The notes: generated from the sequence alone by a model not told the origin. A stretch of DNA of 29,523 bases from DAIOEK01 sp964600595 (GCA_964600595.1 CAZRKL010000016.1:1-29523), one strand, 5' to 3'; counted from the stretch's first letter, positions 16,489 through 25,469 are shown. Translations and numbers: made by a program.

Positions 16489-16494
16489 TATAAT
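16489..16494 (+). promoter_or_regulatory. -10 box of lysS
   Basis: TATAAT lies 33 nt before the lysS ATG, and AAGAGG precedes the start codon. The -35 region is weak. Confidence 0.5.
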
Positions 16495-16527
16495 GTTATT
16501 TCAATCATTGAATTTAAAGAGGTAGAA

Positions 16528-18054
16528 ATGGATCCTGAATTGAGTGAGCTCGAACGAACCCGCTTGGAAAAAGTACAACGGCTGCGTGATTCCGGTATTG
16601 AACCATACCCCACCCGGGCAGATGTAACCCATACCACCGCTGAGGCGGTCCAGCTTTTCACAGATACAGAAGCTTCCGGTCAGGATCCGGTTGAAGTGAA
16701 GGTTAAAGTAGCAGGCAGACTGCGCTCAACCCGCCCTATGGGGAAGATCATTTTCGCCCATATGGAAGACGGATCGGGCAAGTTGCAGCTTTTTCTGCGC
16801 GTGAACGAGCTTGGCGAAGATACAATGGATTTCTTCGTTAAAGAACTGGATCTGGGAGATTTTATCCAGGCTGAAGGGAAATTATTCCGCACCCGCACCG
16901 GTGAAATTACCCTACAGGTAAGTAGCTATACTTTGCTGGCAAAATCACTGCTGCCCCTGCCCGCCGCGAAAGACGAGGTGGTGGATGGTCAGGTGATCAG
17001 GCACGCGACCTTAAATGACCCTGAAGTGCGATTCAGGCAGCGGTATGCAGATCTGGCAGTGAACCCGGAAGTACGGGAGATTTTCCGCATTCGGGCAAAG
17101 ACGGTCAAATCACTGCGCGATTACCTGGATAATCGTGGGTTCCTTGAAGTTGAAACACCCATCCTCCAGCCAATCTATGGCGGCGCGGCTGCTCGTCCGT
17201 TTGTCACCCACCATAATCAACTCAAACAGGACTTATTCCTGCGCATCTCTTTTGAGTTGTATCTGAAACGGATTATTGTAGGTGGGATCGACAGGGTGTA
17301 TGAAATTGGCCGCGATTTTCGGAATGAAGGCGTGTCATATAAACATAATCCAGAGTTTACCCAGCTTGAGTTTTATCAGGCGTATTCAGATTACCTGGAT
17401 ATTATGAAAACAACCGAAGAGATGGTCGCCTACACTGCTCAGCAAGCGCTCGGGACAACAGTGGTGAATTTTGACGGAAAAGAAATAAACCTGGCGCCGC
17501 CGTGGCGGCGGCTTGAACTGCGTCAGGGTATTCTTGACGCGACCGGGATCGATATCATGGAGTACCGTGAAGATCAGCAACTCCGAGATGCTATGGCTGC
17601 AAAAGGGCTGAAATTTAACCCCAACGCCACCCGGGGAAAATTGATTGACGGGATGATCGGTGATTACCTGGAGCCGAATTGCATTCAACCGACCTTTATT
17701 TATAACTATCCGCGCGATATCTCACCCCTCGCGAAATCAATGCCTGGTGACCCGCAGACTGTGGAAAGGTTCGAGGGTTTTGTTGGAGGCATGGAGTTAT
17801 GTAATGCCTTCACCGAATTGAATGATCCGCTCGATCAGGAAGCCCGCTTTTTAGAGATGGGCAGAGCATACACAGATGAGGACGAAGAGAAAAATCCGCT
17901 GGATGAAGATTACTTGCGGGCAATGTCTTATGGCATGCCTCCCATGGGCGGGTTTGGGATGGGAATAGATCGTCTGGTGATGCTGCTTACCGGATACCGT
18001 TCCATCCGTGAAGTGATTCTCTTCCCGCATTTACGGAAATCGGAAGAAGATTAA
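16528..18054 (+). CDS. lysS: Lysyl-tRNA synthetase, class II
   Basis: The enzyme joins lysine to tRNA-Lys. The 508 residues contain an N-terminal OB-fold anticodon-binding domain (about 50-160) and a class II catalytic core. Motif 2 is at GRDFRNEGVSYKHNPEFTQ and motif 3 at GFGMGIDRLVMLLTG. Length and order are normal for bacterial LysS. It is a single-gene unit with its own -10 box and a strong terminator. Confidence 0.97.
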   Translation: MDPELSELERTRLEKVQRLRDSGIEPYPTRADVTHTTAEAVQLFTDTEASGQDPVEVKVKVAGRLRSTRPMGKIIFAHMEDGSGKLQLFLRVNELGEDTMDFFVKELDLGDFIQAEGKLFRTRTGEITLQVSSYTLLAKSLLPLPAAKDEVVDGQVIRHATLNDPEVRFRQRYADLAVNPEVREIFRIRAKTVKSLRDYLDNRGFLEVETPILQPIYGGAAARPFVTHHNQLKQDLFLRISFELYLKRIIVGGIDRVYEIGRDFRNEGVSYKHNPEFTQLEFYQAYSDYLDIMKTTEEMVAYTAQQALGTTVVNFDGKEINLAPPWRRLELRQGILDATGIDIMEYREDQQLRDAMAAKGLKFNPNATRGKLIDGMIGDYLEPNCIQPTFIYNYPRDISPLAKSMPGDPQTVERFEGFVGGMELCNAFTELNDPLDQEARFLEMGRAYTDEDEEKNPLDEDYLRAMSYGMPPMGGFGMGIDRLVMLLTGYRSIREVILFPHLRKSEED

Positions 18055-18078
18055 GATAATCAGATATCAACAAGAATT

Positions 18079-18105
18079 ATCCGGCAGAATATGCCGGATT
18101 TTTTT
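18079..18105 (+). terminator. Rho-independent terminator after lysS
   Basis: A perfect 8-bp stem (18079-18086 with 18092-18099) and a 5-nt loop are followed by a run of T to 18105. Confidence 0.9.
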
Positions 18106-18174
18106 GTTCTTTATGGGAAAACATCTACTCTTCTATTGTATTTTTGGGGATAAATACTAAAATTATATATACCC

Positions 18175-18193
18175 TATCCCCCCAGGGGGGATA
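18175..18193. promoter_or_regulatory. CsoR/RcnR-type operator before the second P1B ATPase
   Basis: TATCCCCCC and GGGGGGATA form a perfect 9-1-9 palindrome in a very AT-rich promoter region, 42 nt before the ATPase start. Paired C and G tracts with AT ends are the known operator style of CsoR, RcnR and CstR. A weak promoter (TTGGGG at 18144, TATATA at 18166) would place the start of transcription inside it. Confidence 0.65.
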
Positions 18194-18235
18194 ATATCCA
18201 AGATTGATATAAGGATCAAAAAGGTTATTTTCTAT

Positions 18236-20152
18236 ATGGATTATTGTCCTGACTGCCGAGTACAAAATACATCTTTCTTTACCCGCTACCGTGATTTCCT
18301 CCTGTCTTATGAAACGCTGATGACATTTGGAAATGGATTGCTGTTAATTCTTGGCGTAGTTTTTTCGATCCTGCTTAATCAACCCGCAACCGGGAAATGG
18401 TTGTACCTAATTTCTGCATTGATTGGTGGAATTCCCCTTTTTATATTTGCGGCAAAACAGGTATTGATCAAGCATGATATTACTGCCGGAGTGATGGCAT
18501 CTGTTGCCATGATTGCGGCAATTATTGTGGGGGAGTACAGCGCAGCAGCGCTGGTAGTTTTCATGATGTCTGTTGGAGAATGGCTGGAGAATTTTACCGT
18601 TGCCCGGGCGGACAACGCACTCAAAGACCTTGCAAAACTGATCCCGGCGATGGTGACCGTTCGACGCGGAGGTGAAGAGCTAGATATCCCGGTGGAACAA
18701 GTTGAGCAAGGTGACATCGTTCTCGTGAAAGCGGGAGAACGAGTGGGCGTGGATGGCATTGTAGAAAAAGGGACAGGTTGTATTAACCAGGCAGCCATCA
18801 CCGGCGAGTCTGTTCCAGTGGATAAAGTACCTGGTGATGAAGTTTACGCTGGCACCATCAACGATATGGGAGTTTTGGAGATTCAAACAACCAGAGTCGG
18901 CGAAAATACGACACTCGGACAAATAGTGAAATTAGTAAAAGATGCCCAGAAATCACAGGCGCCAGTGCAAAGGATCGCCAATCGGTACGCCAGAATTCTG
19001 GTACCCGTAACATTTGCCATCGCCACTCTGGTTTATTTGTTAACCGGAGATATTATGCGGTCCATCACCGTTTTGGTGGTGGTATGCCCTTGCGCACTTG
19101 TTCTGGCTACACCCACTGCGGTCGTGGCTGCCATAGGGAATGCAGCGAAAAGGGGTATTCTGGTTAAAACGGGAGCAACGATTGAGAACATTGGGAAGGT
19201 GGATATTGTCGCTCTGGACAAAACAGGAACTCTGACAATCGGAAAACCGAGTGTTCAAAAAGTGATCAGCCTGAATGGTAAAAGTGAAGTGAACATCCTG
19301 CAGCTCGCAGCATCAGCAGAGCGATTCAGCGAGCACCCGATTGGCAGGGCAATACTCCAGGCAAGCCAGGCTCAGAATATTCCCCTGCACGAGCCGGATG
19401 ACTTTACCGTCTTGCCCGGATTCGGGGTCAAGGCGATAGTGAATGGAGAACGGATAATTCTGGGGAGTCAAAACCTTCTTCTAGATGAGAAGGTCTCCTG
19501 GAGCACGGCAAATACCAGCCGTCTGGAATCCCTCGAGCGGGATGGGTACACTGTCATTCCAGTTGGGGTTGACGCAGTCGTGGAGGGATTTATCGCCCTG
19601 CAGGATACAGCGCGAGAGGAAGCCAGAAAAGCTATTGCTGAACTGAAAAAAGAAGGTATCCGGGAAGTGATTATGATCACGGGTGACAATCCATTTGCTG
19701 CTGAGAAAATAGCAAAGGAGTTGGGGATTGACCGGACCTTTGCCCAGGTGTTACCACAGGATAAACTACAGATAATTCGCGATCTACAAGCGAATGGGCA
19801 TAAAGTGCTCTTCGCGGGAGATGGGGTTAATGATGCGCCTGCCCTCGCTGCTGCTGATGTTGGAGTGGCGATGGGCTTGAGTGGCACAGATCTGGCTCTG
19901 GAGACCGCCCAGGTGGGGTTGATGTCTGATGATATCGAACGCTTACCGCATTTGCTCAGACTCTCCCGCAAGACTTTAAAGGTCATCAGGGCAAATGTAA
20001 TCTTCTCAATGGGTGTCAATGTGCTGGCGGTTTTTCTCGGTTCTTTCGGTCTTATTGGTCCTGTAATCGGCGCTCTAATCCATGAAGGGTCTTCTGTGCC
20101 GGTGCTGGCGAACTCGGCACGCCTGGTGGGCTGGGATTCGAACCGGCGATAA
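18236..20152 (+). CDS. P1B-type heavy-metal ATPase (CPC motif), no N-terminal HMA domain
   Basis: This 638-residue metal pump has the actuator motif ITGES, membrane motif CPC (284-286), phosphorylated D328 in DKTGTLT, HP motif SEHPIG and hinge GDGVNDAPA. There is no heavy-metal-associated domain, but a CPDC pair (C4, C7) near the start could bind a metal. The last membrane helix has HEGSSVPVLANSARL (from H616). This is neither the Asp/Gly pattern of typical Zn/Cd pumps nor the Asn/Met-Ser pattern of Cu pumps, so the metal is open. The CsoR-type palindrome upstream suggests control by Cu, Ni or persulfide. AAGG lies 11 nt before the ATG, a weak site. Confidence 0.9.
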   Translation: MDYCPDCRVQNTSFFTRYRDFLLSYETLMTFGNGLLLILGVVFSILLNQPATGKWLYLISALIGGIPLFIFAAKQVLIKHDITAGVMASVAMIAAIIVGEYSAAALVVFMMSVGEWLENFTVARADNALKDLAKLIPAMVTVRRGGEELDIPVEQVEQGDIVLVKAGERVGVDGIVEKGTGCINQAAITGESVPVDKVPGDEVYAGTINDMGVLEIQTTRVGENTTLGQIVKLVKDAQKSQAPVQRIANRYARILVPVTFAIATLVYLLTGDIMRSITVLVVVCPCALVLATPTAVVAAIGNAAKRGILVKTGATIENIGKVDIVALDKTGTLTIGKPSVQKVISLNGKSEVNILQLAASAERFSEHPIGRAILQASQAQNIPLHEPDDFTVLPGFGVKAIVNGERIILGSQNLLLDEKVSWSTANTSRLESLERDGYTVIPVGVDAVVEGFIALQDTAREEARKAIAELKKEGIREVIMITGDNPFAAEKIAKELGIDRTFAQVLPQDKLQIIRDLQANGHKVLFAGDGVNDAPALAAADVGVAMGLSGTDLALETAQVGLMSDDIERLPHLLRLSRKTLKVIRANVIFSMGVNVLAVFLGSFGLIGPVIGALIHEGSSVPVLANSARLVGWDSNRR

Positions 20153-20291
20153 TCCTTGTATCCCTGGTAGTGAGTGGTTGTTTTCAGTAGTAATATTTAA
20201 TTGAAAATATTATGCAAAGTGGGTATCCTTAAGAATATCCCAATATTTTGCTTTAAATAATTCGTTTGGTTATTTTCATGAGGGAGAAAAA

Positions 20292-21674
20292 ATGAAAACA
20301 AAAATTGGTTCGATATCAATAATGCTGATTCTTGTAGCCAGCCTGATCGTCGGGTGTACTGTTCCCGCTGGGTCTCCTGCGCCCGCTGGGCCGGTAGAGC
20401 CGCAAATCATAACCCAAATTGTAAAAGAAGAAGTGGTTGTGACAGCTACTCCTGCCCCCACACAGGAAGGGGGGAAAATTGTCATCAGGGTTGGTACCGG
20501 TGACAGTGGTGAGGGCTTGAATCCGCACCAGGAGATTATTGCTGCATTTGAACAGGCAAATCCTGATATCATCGTTCAACTCGAAGCAGTCGCTGGAAGC
20601 GATTACTACACCCGTCTGTTAACACAGATTGCATCTGGGGATGCACCAGATATCATGCAAATCGGCGATGACGCAGTGCCCAATTTTGTTTCCAAAGGAG
20701 CCTTCCTTCTACTGGATGATCTCATCGCTGGTCAATACCCTCTGGATACCAGTATCTACATGCCGGGGGTGATGGATCCCGGCAAATATATGGGTAAGAC
20801 ATATTTCCTGCCAAAAGATTTCTCTACTTTAGCCGTGTACTACAACAAAACGATTTTTGATAAATATGGTGTCGAGTATCCGCAGGATGGCTGGACATGG
20901 GATCAGTTCCTGGAAACCGCTCAGAAACTGACTATTGATGAAAATCAGGATGGCACCCCCGAAGTATGGGGAGTACAGCTGACCGCGAACTGGACCACCG
21001 GATTTGAATATTGGGTGGCTGCCGCAGGAGGCAGCCTGATCAGTGAAGACGGCAAGAGCTACACAGGGCACATGGACTCTCCGGAAACCATTGCGGCAAT
21101 GCAGTTCTTTGGCGATCTATATAACAAATATAAAGTCGCTCCTCCACCCGCGGATTTTAACCAATGGGCAGGCGGTAATCCTGAATTTGAAAATGGAACC
21201 GCGGCGATGCGGTTATTTGGACGCTGGCCGCAGGCTGGTTTGCGCCAGAATGAAAAAGTGGACCTGGGGGTGGTGACTGTTCCCGTGGGAAAAGAGCCCG
21301 CCAATGTGCTCTTCTGGGGCGGATTTGGCATCTTCAGCGGCACCGAGCACCCTGAGGCGGTATGGCGGTTCCTGCGCTTTTACGTTGGAGCAGAGGGATC
21401 CAAGACCTGGGCTCAGCATGGTATCCCACCGGTAGCCAGCGCTGCCGAAGAAGTTGGTATGTACACTGATCCGATTGAGAGTGTCTGGATTAAGGGTTTG
21501 GATAATTTGAAACCAAGGGCATATATGTATACAGATTTCTGGGGTTCCACAGCTGACCCTGCCCTCAATAAAGCCCTGCAGACTGTTTTAACAGATCCCG
21601 AAGCTGATGTTGCAGCTGTAATGGCTAATGCTGCCAGCGAAGCGCAAGCAGCGCTCGACGAAAAATCACAATAA
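20292..21674 (+). CDS. ABC transporter solute-binding lipoprotein (carbohydrate type)
   Basis: This 460-residue protein begins with a lipoprotein signal peptide (lipobox around IVGC, cysteine 22). A Pro/Thr-rich linker follows (about 23-60), then a family 1 extracellular solute-binding fold of about 390 residues. The fold includes EAVAGSDYYTRLLTQIASGD and DIMQIGDDAVPNFVSKGA. GAGGGAG precedes the ATG. It is the first gene of an importer with two MalF/MalG-type permeases. No ATPase is encoded here, so a shared MsmK/UgpC-type ATPase from elsewhere is presumed. The substrate is probably a sugar or oligosaccharide, but no catabolic gene helps to narrow it. Confidence 0.9.
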   Translation: MKTKIGSISIMLILVASLIVGCTVPAGSPAPAGPVEPQIITQIVKEEVVVTATPAPTQEGGKIVIRVGTGDSGEGLNPHQEIIAAFEQANPDIIVQLEAVAGSDYYTRLLTQIASGDAPDIMQIGDDAVPNFVSKGAFLLLDDLIAGQYPLDTSIYMPGVMDPGKYMGKTYFLPKDFSTLAVYYNKTIFDKYGVEYPQDGWTWDQFLETAQKLTIDENQDGTPEVWGVQLTANWTTGFEYWVAAAGGSLISEDGKSYTGHMDSPETIAAMQFFGDLYNKYKVAPPPADFNQWAGGNPEFENGTAAMRLFGRWPQAGLRQNEKVDLGVVTVPVGKEPANVLFWGGFGIFSGTEHPEAVWRFLRFYVGAEGSKTWAQHGIPPVASAAEEVGMYTDPIESVWIKGLDNLKPRAYMYTDFWGSTADPALNKALQTVLTDPEADVAAVMANAASEAQAALDEKSQ

Positions 21675-21689
21675 CACATTGTTGAGATG

Positions 21690-21720
21690 AAGGGAGCGAT
21701 CAAAACAATCGCTCCCTTTT
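21690..21720 (+). terminator. Intra-operon terminator after the binding protein
   Basis: An 11-bp perfect stem (21690-21700 with 21708-21718) with a short T run lies between the binding-protein and permease genes. Partial read-through would give excess binding protein over permease, a common arrangement. Confidence 0.75.
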
Positions 21721-21750
21721 CCAATACGCATTTTGAAAAAGTGATCAGGT

Positions 21751-22671
21751 ATGCAGCATAATCTACCCGCACGATCTCAATTCTGGAATTTGCGGCGCAA
21801 AGAAGCGTTGGCGTTTTACCTGTGTATTTCGCCATGGATATTGGGTTTCATCTTTTTTTATATCGGACCCATTATCGCTTCTTTTTTTTACAGCCTGACA
21901 AGTTGGGACCTACTCACCCCTCCGGAGTGGGTGGGAATGGACAACTATATTCGAATATTCTCAAGAGATAAACTCTTTCTTCAATCATTGAAAGTAACTT
22001 TCATTTATACATTCGCCTATGTGCCTCTGGATTTAATTCTAGGGCTGGGAATTGCCCTTCTGTTAAACCGCCCGATAAAGGGCATTGGTATTTTCCGTAC
22101 GATTTTCTACCTGCCGTCTGTGCTCACCGGTGTAGCGTATGTCATCATGTGGATGTGGATATTTCATCCACAGGCAGGGTTGATTAACTCCACGCTGAAG
22201 ATGATCGGAATCACCGGACCACGATGGTTACTGGATCCAAAATTTGCATTATGGGCTCTGGTGATAATGTCTATCTTTCAGGTAGGCAGATCAATGCTCA
22301 TTTATCTGGCGGGATTGAAAGATATCCCCCGCGAATTATCTGAAGCCGCATCAATCGATGGAGCCGGTATCTGGCAGCGATTCTGGAAGATCACTCTTCC
22401 CATGCTGACCCCTTCTATTCTATTCAACCTGATCTTTGGATTGATCATGACTTTCCAATCTTTTACCAATGTATATGTGGCTACCAATGGGGGTCCGTTG
22501 GATTCAACTTTGTTCTATGTGCTTTATCTATACCAGAAGGCATTTACTTATCTAGAAATGGGATATGCATCTGCTCTGGCATGGATATTATTTTTGATCG
22601 TGTTGCTCTGCACCATCATAATTTTCGCGACAAGCAGTAAATGGGTTTTTTACCGGGGAACATCAGAATAA
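21751..22671 (+). CDS. ABC transporter permease (MalF/UgpA type)
   Basis: This 306-residue protein has six predicted membrane helices. The conserved EAA loop reads EAASIDGAGIWQRFWKITLP, which docks the ATPase. Only a short AGG lies before the ATG, so the translation start is less well supported; the hydrophilic start followed by the first helix (about 25-45) fits the family. It is transcribed with the binding protein through a partial terminator and with the next permease, whose start follows 2 nt after its stop. Confidence 0.92.
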   Translation: MQHNLPARSQFWNLRRKEALAFYLCISPWILGFIFFYIGPIIASFFYSLTSWDLLTPPEWVGMDNYIRIFSRDKLFLQSLKVTFIYTFAYVPLDLILGLGIALLLNRPIKGIGIFRTIFYLPSVLTGVAYVIMWMWIFHPQAGLINSTLKMIGITGPRWLLDPKFALWALVIMSIFQVGRSMLIYLAGLKDIPRELSEAASIDGAGIWQRFWKITLPMLTPSILFNLIFGLIMTFQSFTNVYVATNGGPLDSTLFYVLYLYQKAFTYLEMGYASALAWILFLIVLLCTIIIFATSSKWVFYRGTSE

Positions 22672-22673
22672 CG

Positions 22674-23531
22674 ATGGCTGATCAAAACGGTGCTGCATAC
22701 TTCTGGAGAAAAAAGACATTTTGGGATGTTGTTGTCTATCTCATGCTGATTATTGGATCGTTGATGTTCCTACTGCCCATCTTATTCGCGGTTTCCTCAT
22801 CATTTAAATCCGATGCGCAAATACTGGAAATTCCACCCCGCTGGATACCGGATCCTATCCGCTGGCAGAATTATCCCGAAGCATTGACGTATGTGCCATT
22901 TGGGCGATTTACGCTGAATACTTTAATCATTGCCCTCGGCGCAATTATGGGTAATCTGCTTTCATGCACGCTTATTGCCTATGGTTTTGCACGGTTACGG
23001 GCACCCGGCAAGAACTTTTTGTTTTTACTCATGTTATCTACCATGATGCTGGTGGAACCCGTGCGGATTATTCCAATTTATATTATCTTTAACAAACTTG
23101 GCTGGGTGGATTCATTCTTGCCGCTGATTGTGCCCGCTTTCTTTGGCAGCCCTTTTTATATCTTCCTGCTGCGCCAGTTCTTTCTTGGAATCCCACGCGA
23201 ATTGGAAGATGCTGCGTTGATTGATGGGGCCAACAGGCTGCAAATACTGTGGAAGGTGATTTTACCTAATGCCAGACCGGCATTAGCCGCGGTTGCGATT
23301 TTCAATTTTCAAGGGGTTTGGAATGATTTCCTCTATCCTCTGGTATTTCTGCACAAACAATCCAATTACACGATTGCATTGGGGCTGAGTTTTTACCGCA
23401 GCATGTATTCGGTGAATTGGGGATATTTAATGGCGGCTTCCGTGGTTACGTTGTTACCCATGGTTGTGATCTTTTTTCTGGCACAAAAGACATTTATTGA
23501 GGGGATCAGCTTTTCAGGTATCAAAGGATGA
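22674..23531 (+). CDS. ABC transporter permease (MalG/UgpE type)
   Basis: This 285-residue protein has six membrane helices and the EAA-type loop reads EDAALIDGANRLQILWKVILP. The ATG at 22674 is chosen over an ATG at 22641 that would overlap the preceding gene by 31 nt, since the family begins near this point and the stop of the upstream permease lies 2 nt before it. It forms the translocation heterodimer with the preceding permease. No terminator is evident after it. Confidence 0.9.
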   Translation: MADQNGAAYFWRKKTFWDVVVYLMLIIGSLMFLLPILFAVSSSFKSDAQILEIPPRWIPDPIRWQNYPEALTYVPFGRFTLNTLIIALGAIMGNLLSCTLIAYGFARLRAPGKNFLFLLMLSTMMLVEPVRIIPIYIIFNKLGWVDSFLPLIVPAFFGSPFYIFLLRQFFLGIPRELEDAALIDGANRLQILWKVILPNARPALAAVAIFNFQGVWNDFLYPLVFLHKQSNYTIALGLSFYRSMYSVNWGYLMAASVVTLLPMVVIFFLAQKTFIEGISFSGIKG

Positions 23532-23681
23532 TTTCTGCGAAAATCGAATACTGAAATTCAATGGCTGTTTGGTAAACGCTTGACTTTCATAAAACCAAAA
23601 ATCAAGATAAACTTGTTTTGTCTAATCCACTAATTTGATGTGCAATTTGAGTTTTTGTTTATTTATCTTTGGAGGATCACC

Positions 23682-23981
23682 ATGGATTCTCACGAGCATA
23701 CAAATTCAACCCATCACGATCATGAACACCGCAAGGCTGTCCTTGACCGGCTTTCGCGGATAGAGGGTCATGTGCGGGCAGTCAGACGCATGGTGGAACA
23801 GGATGAGGAATGCCCTGATGTTTTAGTCCAGATTGCAGCTGTGAGATCTGCATTAAACAGCGTCGGAAGAGTTATCCTCGAAGACCATGTGAAAAGTTGT
23901 TTGATGAATGCTGCCGAAGAGGGTGAGTTTGAAAAAGCGTTCAAAGACCTGAGAAACTCATTAGACAGGTTTATTGGCTAA
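23682..23981 (+). CDS. CsoR/RcnR-family metal-sensing repressor
   Basis: This 99-residue all-helical repressor starts with a His-rich stretch (seven His in the first 16 residues). The family core LSRIEGHVRAVRRMVEQDEE follows. Ligand positions are C44, H69 and C73, with spacings 25 and 4 as in copper-sensing CsoR (C36, H61, C65). H12 lies 32 residues before C44, the spacing of the extra ligand in RcnR (H3, C35) and InrS (H21, C53). Copper or nickel sensing are therefore both possible. The ATG at 23682 has GGAGG 6 nt upstream; the frame is open further upstream but without family similarity. It is followed after 20 nt by a class V aminotransferase. A matching operator lies before the ATPase at 18236, none before this gene. 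Confidence 0.92.
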   Translation: MDSHEHTNSTHHDHEHRKAVLDRLSRIEGHVRAVRRMVEQDEECPDVLVQIAAVRSALNSVGRVILEDHVKSCLMNAAEEGEFEKAFKDLRNSLDRFIG

Positions 23982-24001
23982 TAATATAAAGGAGAGAATT
24001 C

Positions 24002-25405
24002 ATGGGTAATGATTTGGATTATCGGCAATATTTTGTAGGATTGGATGTTCAAGTTCCCCTGTTGAATGGTCAGAAAGGCAGATATATCAATTTCGACAAC
24101 GCGGCATCGACACCTCCCATGCTGCCGGTAAAGAATATGGTTGACCAATTTATGGCTTACTATTCCAGTGTGCATCGCGGCACCGGTTTTAAGAGCCAGA
24201 TTTCCACCCACCTGTATGAAGAATCCCGGGTCAAAGTTTTGGAATTTGTTGGTGCAGACAGAAACGCGCATGTATGCATTTTCGGTAAGAACACCACTGA
24301 GGCTATCAACAAACTTGCCCGCAGGTTTCCATTTACTCCAGATAAAAATATTGTGCTGGTTAGCACGCAGGAACACCATTCCAACGATCTGCCATGGAGG
24401 AAAGCTGCGCATGTGATTCATATTGGACTCACGCCCGAAGGTGCGTTAGATGAAGATGATTACGATCGATTACTTGAGGAATATAAAGGCAGGGTTGCCA
24501 TTGTTTCCATTACTGGCGCCAGTAATGTGACCGGATTTATAAATCCAATTCATCGAATGGCAGAAAAAGCACATGCGGCGGGAGCGTTGATCTGTGTAGA
24601 TTGCGCACAACTGGCGCCGCATCGCAAGATCGACATGCGACCGGTGGATTCACCCGACCATCTGGATTTTGTAACAATATCTGCACATAAAATGTACGCC
24701 CCCTTCGGGACAGGCGCGTTGATTGGCAGAAGAGATTTTTTCGCAACTGGCGACCCAGACATGGTGGGTGGTGGGGAAGTTGAAATTGTAACTCTAAATT
24801 CTGTAGAGTGGTCTGAACCTCCAGACAGGGATGAAGCGGGCAGTCCAAACACCATTGGCGCGATTGCCCTGGCTGCTGCCATCACCACACTGGAAAAAAT
24901 CGGTATGCAGGCAGTTGCGAAACATGAAGCCGAATTGACCACACATATCCTTTCACGGCTGGCAGAGTTGCCGTTCATGGATGTTTTAGGCGATAGAGAC
25001 CCCGCGAATGCCGCGAGCAGGTTGGGTGTTGTTCCCTTGAATATGAAAGGTTATTCTCATTACCTGTTGGCAGCCATCCTGGGGTTTGAGTTCGGAATTG
25101 GCGTGCGGAATGGTTGTTTCTGCGCGCATCCGTATTTGTTGAAACTCATGAATGTGGATGAATCCGAAGCTGAAAGTGTGCGTTCATCCATTCTTGCAAG
25201 AGATAAACGGGCTGTGCCCGGATTGGTTCGAATTTCATTTGGTTTATACAATACCACTGAAGAAATCGACATCCTCTTAAGTGCGTTGGAGCAAATTCAT
25301 ACCGGAAAATATCTGGGGAAATACCGGCAGGATACCGCATCGGGAGCCTATCTGCCAGAGGGCTGGCAAGCGGATTTCAAAGAGTATTGTTCACTGGAGA
25401 ATTAA
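24002..25405 (+). CDS. Class V aminotransferase, SufS/selenocysteine lyase-like cysteine desulfurase
   Basis: This 467-residue PLP enzyme begins its core with INFDNAASTPP. The PLP-binding lysine is K230 in SAHKMYAPFGTG. The active-site cysteine is C374 in NGCFCAHP, with a second cysteine (C372) two residues before. These fit cysteine desulfurases or selenocysteine lyases, which mobilise sulfur or selenium as persulfide. It is longer than SufS (about 405 residues), mainly by a C-terminal tail. No SufU, SufBCD or selenium genes are nearby. GGAGAG precedes the ATG, and the 20-nt spacing after csoR implies one operon. The physiological substrate is unproven. Confidence 0.85.
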   Translation: MGNDLDYRQYFVGLDVQVPLLNGQKGRYINFDNAASTPPMLPVKNMVDQFMAYYSSVHRGTGFKSQISTHLYEESRVKVLEFVGADRNAHVCIFGKNTTEAINKLARRFPFTPDKNIVLVSTQEHHSNDLPWRKAAHVIHIGLTPEGALDEDDYDRLLEEYKGRVAIVSITGASNVTGFINPIHRMAEKAHAAGALICVDCAQLAPHRKIDMRPVDSPDHLDFVTISAHKMYAPFGTGALIGRRDFFATGDPDMVGGGEVEIVTLNSVEWSEPPDRDEAGSPNTIGAIALAAAITTLEKIGMQAVAKHEAELTTHILSRLAELPFMDVLGDRDPANAASRLGVVPLNMKGYSHYLLAAILGFEFGIGVRNGCFCAHPYLLKLMNVDESEAESVRSSILARDKRAVPGLVRISFGLYNTTEEIDILLSALEQIHTGKYLGKYRQDTASGAYLPEGWQADFKEYCSLEN

Positions 25406-25413
25406 TAAAAAAA

Positions 25414-25446
25414 AACAGCATCAGAAATAAGTCTTCTGGTGTTGTT
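25414..25446 (+). terminator. Hairpin after the aminotransferase gene
   Basis: A 13-bp stem with two G-U pairs (25414-25426 with 25434-25446) and a 7-nt loop. There is no proper T run after it on the plus strand, so termination may be weak. Confidence 0.5.
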
Positions 25447-25469
25447 CATTAATATGAAAGGGGAGTAGT

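Noticed and set aside
17496..17512. A strong GCCGCC/GGCGGC hairpin inside lysS.
   Set aside because: It encodes conserved residues (PPWRRLEL region), has no T tract and lies mid-gene, so it is probably codon use.
19468..20019. A 183-codon open frame on the minus strand.
   Set aside because: It is the antisense of the second P1B ATPase gene, rich in Ser/Arg/Ala as expected for a shadow frame, with no ribosome-binding site.
20125..20150. A tRNA T-arm-like sequence (GGTTCGAATCCC on the minus strand) at the end of the second ATPase gene.
   Set aside because: The flanking bases do not form a T-stem, no acceptor or anticodon arm is found, and the DNA is coding (GWDSNRR).
20196..20215. An AT-only inverted repeat (AATATTT...AAATATT) before the sugar importer.
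   Set aside because: Its composition is too simple to separate from chance in an AT-rich spacer, and no promoter could be aligned with it.
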